Source: Panopea generosa (lineage: Eukaryota > Mollusca > Bivalvia > Adapedonta > Hiatellidae). Taken from it: 64,000 nt of DNA. Where the stretch lies: NCBI GenBank assembly GCA_029582155.1, contig CM055906.1:18276437-18340436 (forward strand), read 5' to 3'. Within the stretch, counting starts at the first letter, position 1. Each line of letters opens with the position of its first letter. This document shows positions 11,831 to 21,520 of the stretch, in pieces. The notes under the pieces were generated by a model, which searched no databases, was not told the DNA's origin, and was given only the letters and a program-made list of their open reading frames with translations. The translations under genes and the position numbers were made by a program.

Positions 11831-12121
11831 GTCGATATAAGGAAATGCATTTCAAGGGACGCTACTATGAAAGTCATGTCAATGAACGATATGATATTAT
11901 GGAGTGTATATCCAGGGTAGATATTAACGAGTGCATATTGAGGGTTAATATTACGGAGTGCATGTCGAGGAACAATATCATTGAGTGCATGTCGAGGGAA
12001 ATATTATCGATTGCATTTCAAGGGACGATATTATGAAGTCCATATCGAGAGTCGATATTAAAGAAAAATATCGAGAGTCGATGTTACGGAGTGCATGTCG
12101 TGGGACGATATTACAGAGTGA
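11831..12121. repeat. Diverged edge of the 27-bp satellite
   Basis: Units of 25-28 bp with cores such as GGGACGATATTA and GAGTGCATGTCGAGG, much more varied than the central arrays. This is the expected decay at an array edge. The last unit is cut by the SINE at 12122. Confidence 0.8.
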
Positions 12122-12438
12122 GTTGTTGTTGTTGTATGGTGTTAAGCGTCGCTTTCAACACTTTTTCAGTCATATCGCGATGGTGTCTACTTGAAACAGT
12201 ATTCTGAGCGCTGTCACACTGGAGTATCATGCCGCAGACACATGGTATGATACCCCAACCAGTCACATTATACTGACACCGGGCCGAACAGACCTAGAAC
12301 TCTCCTCTAAATGCTGAGCGTCAAGCGAGGAAGCATTAGTACCATTTTTAAAGTCTTTGGTATGACCCGGTCGGGGATCGAACCCACAACCTTCTGCATG
12401 CAAGGCGAACGCTCTACTACTAGACCACGCTGCGGTCT
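12122..12438 (-). repeat. Family 1 SINE inserted in the satellite
   Basis: Reverse-orientation copy of the SINE at 5144, from the (CAA)n tail (as GTTGTTGTTG) to the tRNA-like head. The 7-bp direct repeat AGAGTGA at 12115-12121 and 12439-12445 is its target-site duplication, so the insertion is younger than the satellite edge. Confidence 0.9.
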
Positions 12439-12445
12439 AGAGTGA

Positions 12446-12778
12446 ATAGCGAGGGTCGATTACATGGAGTACATGTTGACAAAGAGTTATACAAGGTATC
12501 ATATTGATGTTGAGGGAGTGCACGTCTAGGGACGATATTACGGAGTGCATATTGAGGAACGATATTACGTAGTGCATATATTAGGAAGTACATGTGCATA
12601 TCAAGGGACGATGTTAAGAAGCACATGTCAAGGCGGTAACTTAGGAAGTTCACGTGAAGGGCTGATATTACGAAATGCGTATCACGGTGCCATATTACGA
12701 AATGCATATCAATTGATATTATCATAAAGATATAACGTTATGCATATATAAAACAGCAATATAATGAAGTGCCTGTCG
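12446..12778. repeat. Diverged 27-bp satellite reaching the TIMP-A 3' end
   Basis: Decayed units continue after the SINE (for example GAGTGCACGTCTAGGGACG and AATGCGTATCACGG). The last recognisable fragment, AATGAAGTGCCTGTC, is at about 12762-12776. The TIMP-A stop codon is at 12789-12791. Confidence 0.7.
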
Positions 12779-12788
12779 GAAGGAGAAA

Positions 12789-12916
12789 TTATGCAACACA
12801 TGTCAAATGCTTTGCAAATCGCCTCAGAAGTCGTTTAATGTCTTTATCCATCGTAGTTTCAATCAGTGACGTACAGGCAGTTATCTCCAATCTTTTCCGT
12901 TCCTCGCTGACTCGCC
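12789..12916 (-). CDS. TIMP: TIMP-A exon 4 with stop codon
   Basis: 128 bp after the acceptor GTTTTAAG. Together with the exon 3 base it keeps the 15-residue spacing to the ITAC cysteine seen in TIMP-B. It ends RRFAKHLTCVA and TAA (complement of 12789-12791). Satellite-like sequence begins within about 15 bp downstream of the stop. Confidence 0.88.
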
Positions 12917-15900
12917 CTTAAAACAAAAAAAGTTTACATTTGTATTGTACGTGTATAGTGAAACGATCAATATAAACCCAAACATTTTATGTAGTTTCTT
13001 AAAATGTGTCATAGCAATTTCCTACATGCGCTAAAAAGCGTCTTGTGCTAAACAGATACGCATGAGTAATTGAATAGAATTTCGCAATCGGGCTGTATAT
13101 CTAAACTCAGTATATAAATGTATGTTAATGTCGTATACAAATCCGGGGCGTAGCTTCCTATAAGCCTGTTGGCATGTGACTACAATTTTTTCTGAGAAAT
13201 AAAAAAAAAAAAATGCAAATACATGTAATGCAATAACAATCGGACCGCTAGTGGAGGAAGGGGGTAATCTATAAATTTGCAACAATAAATCATTGAAAAT
13301 TATCAAGATATTTAACACCAGCTTATCGATTTAAATTCTAATTGGTTATAAAACAGTGAATTCAAGGTTAATATTAAGGATAACCAGACTCCTAAAAATA
13401 TAAGAAATACACACCAAAACGCATCTACGACAGTCTAACTAAAAAAAAACACACAAAAAAAAAACGGGAAACAAGCCCCGGCCCCCCTTACAACTGGCTA
13501 CAGGTCGTTTTTCGCCTAGCCACGCCACTGCAAATATGAATAACAATACTCAATAATCTAATTATCTGATTAGATATTGGAAATACAAAAGTGGCTGATT
13601 AGCTGCTTCGTATGGTAGCTCAAAGTTCGCATTAGGTTTAGGATGCAGTTAATTTTATTCCTGAAAAAAAAAATCTCTTTTTAATCACATAATATACCCC
13701 AATTTGCTCCCATTAAATTTAATGTCACTTACCCCATTTCTTAGTTTACACATTCATTGTTATGAGGGTAACGTCTATAGATCTAAATATTCCGAGTGTC
13801 CATCAGATACAACATAAAACATATATTTCACCAAATCAAAGCTCTGAACTAAACTGTTGTGAAGATTTCATTAATTTTGGCCTATGGACATGTATTCGCT
13901 GGCCGATAATTTTCGCCTATTATTCGTTTATCAACTTTAAAAAGTGGTATCATTCACTACATAACATTATCTTATAAACACAACACACACAGAATGTATT
14001 GATTATTATTATTGATTTGTTTCATTATAAGCTTATCTTGCAATCATACCTGTAATTAGATATACTGTTCCTTTTTGTAACCAGTTAACACCACATTTGG
14101 CACTGTTGCTAGACGTATAAACTCGTCTCTTCTTGGTGATTGGCTGGGTATAATTAATCTGCAAGGCAAAGTTTATATCTAGTAAAACGAGAACTAGAAC
14201 GAGAACAACATGAACAAAACACGAAAAGCAGCAGCAACAATAGCACCAGCAGGAAAAACATCAATATGAGCAGCAACAGCAACAGCAGCAGCAGCAGCAG
14301 TAACAACAACATCAACAATGTATCTATTATTATATACAATTGAAAACAACACAGCTGTCTAATGTAGAAGCCTTACTCCAAACGATAGGTATATAAGTCT
14401 CCGTTGTATATACACAGAGCGTAGTTTCTCAATTTTGAAAGGGGGATAACTACGATAGGTGAAGAGCATGGGAATATATTAAGAGTTATTTTTCTTGGAC
14501 GAATTGAGTGAGATTTTTATATTTTGCTAATCCCACCCTCCTATACATTTTATTGTTCTGCTGCTGTCTTTTTATTGCTTATTTCAGCATCAAGATATGG
14601 AAAAACAACATTATAACAATCAACGATCCAACTCATTCAACGGCATGACTGTTAGTGAGATAGCCATGTGATGGGCGTTGCTGCAGGGACATACACCAGG
14701 CTAGAGAACCACACTCAAGTGTCAGGAGATCCACTTTCTCAAAAAGAAATATTACAAATGTATACGTCTCTCACTACACAGTTACGCCCCCTTTTTCCCA
14801 CGGTAATATGATCTTACGCTTAAAAACAAGGCCTATGCAATTTGGTTTTGAAATATTATCTAAATGGTTCATAGTAGCTGTGATTTCTTGCTGCAGATAA
14901 GTAGAGCAAAAGTTGGTATAGCATATGCTGCAATAAGACACCACGGGGTTTGAAAAGTAACTTTTATAGGATTTCAACATATACATGTGTTTATGAGCAT
15001 TTGAGGACTTCTTTTTTTTTCCAAAAATCGCAGGATGTCATTACACCCTCTTTTAAAAAAAACAACGTGGTCAACCTACCAGTTGTTGTGCATTTTTATG
15101 TGGACTTACATTCCTGCTATGAAAAAAAAACTGACAAAAAAATCTATGTTTTTTTACCATGAAAATCATAGGCCTTATTTTACGTAGAACAAAGAACAAA
15201 GTTCAACTGTGTAGTGAGACTTTATATGTTTAAATATTAATATTTTCTTCTACTTGTTTTTTGGTAAAGAATATAGATTATAGGTTAAATTCAACATGCA
15301 ACTTATGTTTCCGATATCCAGAGTATAAACTTTTGAAAAACTATTTTATAATTGACAAACAGTCTGTAACAGAAATATTATCTAAGACTGTCTGGAATAC
15401 GTGTTAAATTATTTTCGATTGTCCGGAATATAAATGATCTATTTTTGATTTTCCAGGATAAGTATTATTTTATTTTCGATTGTCCAGAATATCAATACAA
15501 TAGTCATTTCCGACTTTCCGGAATGTACTTTATGGTATTTCCAATTGTCCAGAATATCTATATTAATTTGACTGACTATAATCCTGTTTACAAGTCGGCG
15601 GTCATAATATTTAATTTATTTCCCATTGTCCAGAAAATCTATACAAAAGTCATTTCCGACTGTCCGGAATGTACTTCATGGTATTTTCGTTTGTCTTTAA
15701 TTACTATATAATTGTCATTTCCGATTGTCTGGAATGTACTTCATGGTATTTCCGTTTGTCTTTAATATCTATATAATTGTCATTTCCGACTGTCTGGAAT
15801 GATGGTATTTCCTATTGTCCGGAATGATTGTATTTTCGATTGTCCGGAATGTACTTCACGGTTAAAGTACGAGTATTTGTCAGGAATATATATACAATAG

Positions 15901-17086
15901 TCATTTCCAGTTGTCCGGAATGTACTCGATTTCTGTTTGTCCGAAATATTTTATATTACTAAAATATGCCCGTGTCCTTCTGGAATATAATTTATGACAG
16001 CTGTCTAAACTATTAAACTTTTATTCGAAATGAACTATTTTCCAGACTGTCCGGAATAGAATATTTATATAAATGCTCTTGGATATGTTCATAATTAATT
16101 ACAGTTAATTGTAATAACCAGCTATAGTCAATTTTATGCCAAACAAATTATGAAATATATTGATAAAAGTTTATTATTGCTGTTATATTTAAATTCCCTA
16201 ATAATCTTTACTGAAATAGAAACTGTCCTTAGATATAAAATGTATTTTACTCCATTTTGTAATTGGACTGATTTCAATACACATTTCAGTATAATCCTTC
16301 TGAAAGTTGTACTTATTTTTTTATCCTTGTACTTAACATGTTTTATCACAAAAATGTCAAACTCTTACCTTGTATGTTTTGAGTATATGAACACGATAGA
16401 AACCATCAAAAAGCTGTTGGTTGTTTTTGATTTTCAGATTGCTTTTGACCCGAACCTTCAATGCTGGAAACATAATTTGTACATTTTTAATTGAAAAGAA
16501 CATAACAAAGAAGAAGAAGAAGAAGAAGAAGAAGAAGAAGAAGAAGAAGAAGAGAAGAAGAAGAATAAGAAGAAAAAACCCGAAAAAACCCAGAAGAATT
16601 ATAAGTTATGCAAAACGAATATAATGCTAATATGGCCCTAATATTACCACTTGTTTTTCATTATCACATATAGTACACTTTTACACAATGACATCTTTAC
16701 TATGAATGTATCACCATATGAAAATATTAAATTCTAATAAGAATTACAATATAAAACTTTAAAAAAAAAACAAACTCTTTTTAATAAACAAGTGAGTCAC
16801 GCTAGTTCTTAAAGTAAGATTAAAAATTAATTACAAATTGTTTCTTTTTCCCTTTTCCCCCTTTCATATCGGTAAAACTGATGAAATTAAATAGCTGACA
16901 ACAAGTTTGCTTTACAACAATTTCTCTTTCAAAACTAAAAACCAAATAAAAGGATGCATTTATGATGGAACATATTAATGTGATATTTACGTCATGCTGA
17001 TATAGAAGTTGCAGGAATAATGTTTTGTGAGATTGCAGCATTTGCTCCGGGTCCGTTTAATTTTTCAGAAAATAAATTCAATGTTT

Positions 17087-17146
<60 letters not shown>

Positions 17147-18709
17147 GTATATTCTTTTAACTTAAATGTTTACAGTTTTGTCGTTATAACATACAGACTT
17201 ATACATACAAACATTTTACACATTTCTGGTATCAAAATATCAAACATTTAAATATAAAACTTGTCACAGAAAATGTATGAGGATACGCTTGCGCAAAAAC
17301 AATACAATACATATACCTAGTTGATTTTAAGTGAGAAAATTTGCAAGTTACAGTGATATGATTAAGCATTAAACTACATATCGTTGTTATTTTTGATAAA
17401 TTGTCTTTTAACAAAAGCTTCACAAATGAGTTTGCTTATGTTGATGAGTTCTGTTTTAATATTTGACTAAGAAATGATATAAACTTATACATAGTCGACT
17501 TTCTAGTATAATATCTACGAATATATTGTTTTCTTATATCATTGTAAGCTGGGCATTTTAAGATATTTATGATGCGTGGTTCAACACGTTTTGTACAAAT
17601 CGACAACATACTGCGGTATAGAAGACTCTGTAGTTTCAATTTATTAGGCGACAGGGTTGTGTGAACACATACGATTCATACATGAGGTAACAATACAGTG
17701 TCTTATAACGCCATTTTAAAGACAAATATCATGCATATTTTAATATTGGTATTAACTGAACATGTTTTAACTATATTTTTCTATATAGTATTACGAAGGT
17801 GGGCAAGTAGAATTTCTAAATATTTCCAAGACTCCCTGTAAGATGTATGTATAGGATTGAATAATTTTTTTCTTGGCTTTTATGCACGTGTAAAAATGTT
17901 GAATCACGCTGACTTTTATGTACGATTTGTGCGTGATTCGACTTTATTTACACGCGTATAAAAAACAGAACAAAGGAATTTAATCCATATATTTCCAGTC
18001 CTGACAATGAAAAACATTTTGATTTAGTTTCACACAGGTAAATATATGAATGAAAATTGAGACATTCCGCAACATGGAAAGCGCGTAGGAATTCATAAAT
18101 TAAAACTAAAAAAAAAGTACGACTCAAGAGGTTTTATCATTTGAAAATTAAAAGTCTAAAAAAGTTATCAAATGGAAAAGGTTTGGATACAAATACAAAA
18201 GTGAGATTGAAATGATTCTTTAACAAAATATTGGAGCAATAATTCATACATATATATTACAGAGTAGTTTATTGATGGGTTACAACGGGTCATCACTCAT
18301 CATAACCAAGAATGAATTACTTAGTTCCATCTTTATCTGGAATATCTACTGAAATGTAGGATCTGTTTATTAAAAAATATCAAAACATAAAACATTTGGA
18401 AACTTACAGAGGAGTGAGTGATCTGCCTTTATATAACAATGCAAGCATATACAAAATATGAAAATATGACTAAAATAAATACTTATTACGATTATTTGAC
18501 ATCTATATCTGCATACACTTTCTTATAGTTAATAGTATAGAGGCTGTTTTATACTTATGCATTTTTCAGATAAACAAAAACAGCTTACCAAAATCACCTC
18601 CGCAATATTTTTCCGTGGCCGTCATTCCATCACAAACACAACCTATATTTTCTCTGCAGAGACACATTATTGACACCAAACACAAAACTGCTGACACGGT
18701 CACCCGCAT
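12789..18709 (-). CDS. TIMP: TIMP-A: single-domain tissue inhibitor of metalloproteinases (4 exons, 150 aa)
   Basis: Secreted inhibitor expected to block zinc metalloproteinases by inserting its N-terminal Cys into the active site. Coding exons in transcript order are 18589-18709, 16369-16463, 14050-14158 and 12789-12916 (453 bp with stop), all joined by GT-AG introns in phases 1, 0 and 1. Residues 1-23 form a hydrophobic signal peptide; the mature protein starts CVC at residue 24. Cysteines at 24, 26, 36, 94, 123 and 148 become mature 1, 3, 13, 71, 100 and 125, nearly the human TIMP-1 pattern (1-70, 3-99, 13-124). Typical TIMP motifs are RVYTSS (84-89), CGVNWL (94-99) and YLITG (105-109). 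The C-terminal six-Cys domain of vertebrate TIMPs is missing. By hand alignment without gaps it is about 53% identical to TIMP-B. Mature residue 2 is Val, where well-studied TIMPs have Thr or Ser. No consensus polyadenylation signal was seen after the stop, which borders satellite DNA. The family call is firm; the 5' UTR is unknown. Confidence 0.9.
12917..14049 (-). other. TIMP-A intron 3
   Basis: 1133 bp, GT at the TIMP-A exon 3 donor (14048-14049), AG at 12917-12918. Contains homopolymer A runs and no recognised element. Short frames here are chance, including one opening with MRVT on the plus strand at 13762. Confidence 0.75.
14050..14158 (-). CDS. TIMP: TIMP-A exon 3
   Basis: 109 bp, acceptor CTTGCAG, donor GTATGA. 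It encodes the most recognisable TIMP block: RVYTSS, then CGVNWL and YLIT. Same length and phases as TIMP-B exon 3. Confidence 0.92.
14195..14325. repeat. CAG/CAA-rich low-complexity tract
   Basis: Irregular AGCAGCAACAG repeats, pure CAG for about 20 bp near 14286. It lies in TIMP-A intron 2, starting about 40 bp upstream of exon 3, and is pyrimidine-rich on the transcribed strand. Confidence 0.8.
14769..15220. mobile_element. MITE with TIR AGTCTCACTACACAGTTG, copy 1
   Basis: About 452 bp, in TIMP-A intron 2. The left end reads TCTCACTACACAGTT and the right end CAACTGTGTAGTGAGAC, the inverted match. The interior aligns along its whole length with 58856-59319 in the same orientation (shared GAGCATTTGAGGAC and CAGTTRTTGTRCAT blocks). 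No transposase frame. CACTA-type terminal bases are present, but the target duplication is unclear, so the superfamily is not assigned. Confidence 0.8.
15385..16060. repeat. Degenerate ~32-bp tandem repeat (TGTCCGGAAT motif)
   Basis: About twenty spaced copies of a motif near GATTGTCCGGAAT recur roughly every 26-35 bp in TIMP-A intron 2. Two forms tend to alternate, one followed by GTACTTCATGGTATTTC and one by ATCTATATAATTGTCATTTC, hinting at a ~64-bp dimer. Confidence 0.75.
16369..16463 (-). CDS. TIMP: TIMP-A exon 2
   Basis: 95 bp between an acceptor TTTCCAG and a donor GTAAGA. It completes codon 41 as Ala and encodes LKVRVKS and FDGFYRV, the strand region after the third cysteine. Length and phase match TIMP-B exon 2 exactly. 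A long (CTT)n tract on the coding strand lies about 45 bp upstream of the acceptor. Confidence 0.9.
16508..16574. repeat. (GAA)n microsatellite next to TIMP-A exon 2
   Basis: GAA/AAG repeats, about 20 copies with one break. On the coding strand this is a CTT pyrimidine run ending about 45 bp before the exon 2 acceptor. Confidence 0.92.
17088..17144. repeat. (GAA)n microsatellite in TIMP-A intron 1
   Basis: Uninterrupted AAG repeat, 19 copies, in the same orientation as the tract 500 bp away. Confidence 0.95.
17395..17660 (-). pseudogene. Non-LTR reverse transcriptase C-terminal remnant in TIMP-A intron 1
   Basis: The minus strand reads SPNKLKLQSLLYR, then ILKCPAYNDIRKQYIRRYYT and STMYKFISFLS, the block after the C-terminal cysteine knuckle of bivalve LINE proteins. 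After a frameshift it continues LINISKLICEAFVKRQ. The first knuckle cysteines are degraded. It lies in the same orientation as the host gene, inside its first intron. Confidence 0.7.
17661..18588 (-). other. Rest of TIMP-A intron 1
   Basis: AT-rich intron sequence with no recognised element. Confidence 0.5.
18589..18709 (-). CDS. TIMP: TIMP-A exon 1 (signal peptide and Cys-X-Cys)
   Basis: Encodes residues 1-40 plus one base of codon 41. The start is the ATG whose complement is 18707-18709; the opening MRVTV is identical in TIMP-B. The donor is GTAAGC. The mature end reads C-V-C, then EKYC with Cys at mature position 13. Confidence 0.9.
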
Positions 18710-19678
18710 GGTCACTTGACGTCGTTAACAGTACTCTAACTGTATATACTGTAACAGTGCAAACCTACGTATTGTCTTACAACCCAAATCCTATATCAAT
18801 GTCCTTTGAATATAACCGGTTAGTATTTCTTGGAAGTTTTCTCTTCCCAGAGACTTAAACTAACCTCACTTGATATCGCATACAGATGTATATGTTAAGC
18901 AAAATGTTCAGATTTCAGAATATAAACAATGCTTGCATTTTGATAAAAGCGGAAGATACCATCTCCTTGAGTCCAATATCCCCTATCGCTTACGTTACCT
19001 ACAATATCCACTTTCACATTAAAAGGCGTTTTTGTAACATTAGGACTATTACGTAAAGTTGATAATTTACAGGTCGCATGACTTCCCATGTAATAGATGT
19101 TGATAATTGTAGGTGTTATAATCATTTTGACATCTCGATACTTCTGTCAGTAAGACGGACAATATAAAAAATCTGCCATTTTAAACATTAAACTATTGGA
19201 AAACAACCACCGCCGGCAGTTGACGCGTGGACACGCTTTATGAATGAAATCAATACAAACACATACATTATACATAGTAAACGCTTAGATTACGCCTATT
19301 TTGTAAAATGCTTGATGAAAAGATGAATACCATTTAGTGTAAAAATTATACTTGTTCATTGTATACGGATGTCAAAAACGAGTTCTTTGTTAAACATTCA
19401 CACTTGTTTAATTCAGTAGACGCCGTCTTATGTCTCGGCGAACAATGATATATTTTCTGTAAGAAGTGGCCAGCGGAAACTTCAAAATTTGTTTTACTTA
19501 CATTCTCTCATTAATTAAGTTATTTATCTGTCCCTGTATATGCAACTTCACCTGTATCAGACTTCAAACAATCAGACTCTCTTAAATATTCAGTAATTAA
19601 CTTTTTTTGGAAAGAAAGTATTTTCATTTTGAATCTGTAACAATAACTACTTATTCCTTTATAAGATCTAGCCGTGAT
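18710..19678. other. TIMP-A upstream region
   Basis: A TATATACAG on the minus strand lies about 35 bp before the ATG, too near to be a convincing TATA box. A 76-residue minus-strand frame at 18895-19125 has no recognised similarity. No promoter is claimed. Confidence 0.35.
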
Positions 19679-20178
19679 NNNNNNNNNNNNNNNNNNNNNN
19701 NNNNNNNNNNNNNNNNNNNNNNNNNNNNNNNNNNNNNNNNNNNNNNNNNNNNNNNNNNNNNNNNNNNNNNNNNNNNNNNNNNNNNNNNNNNNNNNNNNNN
19801 NNNNNNNNNNNNNNNNNNNNNNNNNNNNNNNNNNNNNNNNNNNNNNNNNNNNNNNNNNNNNNNNNNNNNNNNNNNNNNNNNNNNNNNNNNNNNNNNNNNN
19901 NNNNNNNNNNNNNNNNNNNNNNNNNNNNNNNNNNNNNNNNNNNNNNNNNNNNNNNNNNNNNNNNNNNNNNNNNNNNNNNNNNNNNNNNNNNNNNNNNNNN
20001 NNNNNNNNNNNNNNNNNNNNNNNNNNNNNNNNNNNNNNNNNNNNNNNNNNNNNNNNNNNNNNNNNNNNNNNNNNNNNNNNNNNNNNNNNNNNNNNNNNNN
20101 NNNNNNNNNNNNNNNNNNNNNNNNNNNNNNNNNNNNNNNNNNNNNNNNNNNNNNNNNNNNNNNNNNNNNNNNNNNNNN
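19679..20178. other. Assembly gap (500 N)
   Basis: Exactly 500 N, the usual placeholder for a gap of unknown size. Frames of X residues across it are meaningless. It lies between the two TIMP genes. Confidence 1.
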
Positions 20179-20851
20179 AATGAGCATTTGCTATTGTACT
20201 AGATTGAAAACAAGAAAAAAAAGAAGATAAAAAAACTCAGAAGAGGGGACTGATAAAGTGAATGTCTTTACAAATAAATAATGCATTTGAAATCAAACAA
20301 ATGTGTCTATATTAATTTGAAAGAGTAACATTTAAAGCATTAAAATGTTTCAAAGTTATAACAAGTTTCTATTTCTTTGTTGCATTTACTGCAAATATTA
20401 AATACCTTAATTTTAATTTGCAAGAAGAGAACTGATTCCAAGTATTTGATGGTTCATTCTGTATTGCAACCATTGCAAATTTGTGTCGTTTATTATGTAA
20501 AAAGGAAGGCTTACTATTTTGTATCCTTTTGAATCTTTCATGATTATTGAAATTGATACAGGGCATGTAGGTGCCCCTCCATTACAAGCCAAATGAACAA
20601 ATGACAGGTAAGACAAATATCTCTTAACAGATGCTAGCAATCCTTCATATTTTATTCATATTTCTTTGAATATTTGTTCTCTCATTCCGATAAAAACTGA
20701 AATACTTTTTATCATGCATAAATGACTAAATATATACGAACTACAAAATAGGTTGCCTTTAAACCAATTTACCAGATTTACGTCCATTTCGAAAGTAGAA
20801 ACAAGGATAAGAGTCTTCCCACATAATTGAGTAATTAAGTTCTACATTTTA
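20179..20851. other. Unassigned spacer
   Basis: AT-rich sequence between the gap and the family 2 SINE. Short minus-strand frames at 20369-20640 are unsupported. Confidence 0.4.
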
Positions 20852-21091
20852 GGGGTCGTCCTCCTTGGCCGAATGGTCTAAGATGTCGTCTCAAGATCAC
20901 TTGCCTATCATCGCTGAGATCGAAGGTTCGAGTCCCGCTCGTTCCAAAAGTTCCAAAAATGTAAGAAAGTTTGTCAGTTACTTGCGGAAGGACAGTGTCC
21001 TACTCAGATCTCACTAAAAAAAACCTGAATATGATATATACACACCCTGAAATGTGTTGAAAATGGCGTTAAAACCCATAAAAATAAAACA
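20852..21091 (+). repeat. tRNA-derived SINE (family 2)
   Basis: The Leu/Ser-like head CTTGGCCGAATGGTCTAAG with a B box GGTTCGAGTCCCG is followed by TTACTTGCGGAAGGAC and ends TGTTGAAAATGGCGTTAA. The same three landmarks occur in order at 60468-60711 and, reversed, at 39049-39255. Confidence 0.85.
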
Positions 21092-21318
21092 AAACAACAA
21101 GAAAAACATCTTTGCATCAAGCAGAGACATCCTTTTCAGGTGAAGTTTAAAGAGAACCATTATACAGATCCTATTGATGGGATACCATTTTTTGGACAAA
21201 CGGACGAACGGATGGATGGACGAACAAACCTACAGGGGCAGCACTATAATCATACCCGCCAATCATGACGGGTGCATGAACACAAATAATTGTTTTGTTT
21301 TTTTACATTTAAATGCAT

Positions 21319-21324
21319 TTTATT
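21319..21324 (-). promoter_or_regulatory. Probable polyadenylation signal of TIMP-B
   Basis: AATAAA on the minus strand, about 51 bp downstream of the TIMP-B stop codon, a normal distance for a short 3' UTR. Inferred from position and sequence only. Confidence 0.5.
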
Positions 21325-21374
21325 TCTTATGAATAGAGGATATACACCCAAAGAAAGAAATAATTGACTGGACT

Positions 21375-21520
21375 TTACGTGGACACGAAATTACGAGGAC
21401 TACAGGTCAATGGTTTTGCGAATTGTTTCAGAAGATCTTTAATACTTCTATTCACTGGACGTGCAACCCATGACGTGCATAGCGATATCTGCATCCTCCC
21501 GTTACTTTGGTTTACAGTTC
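21375..21520 (-). CDS. TIMP: TIMP-B exon 4 with stop codon
   Basis: 146 bp after the strong acceptor TTTCTTTCAG. Encodes GRMQISLCTSW and QFAKPLTC, then a short tail and TAA (complement of 21375-21377). The tail is six residues longer than that of TIMP-A. Confidence 0.9.

Noticed and set aside
5752..12778. CRISPR array
   Set aside because: Units are directly contiguous with no unique spacers, and the sequence is eukaryotic.
13762..13977. Plus-strand frame beginning MRVT as a third TIMP start
   Set aside because: Wrong strand relative to the gene, inside TIMP-A intron 3, no Cys-X-Cys after a signal peptide.
18740..18750. TATA box of TIMP-A
   Set aside because: TATATACA on the minus strand is only about 35 bp before the ATG, which would leave almost no 5' UTR; AT-rich background makes such matches common.
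19607..20230. Frames spanning the gap
   Set aside because: Composed of X residues from 500 N.
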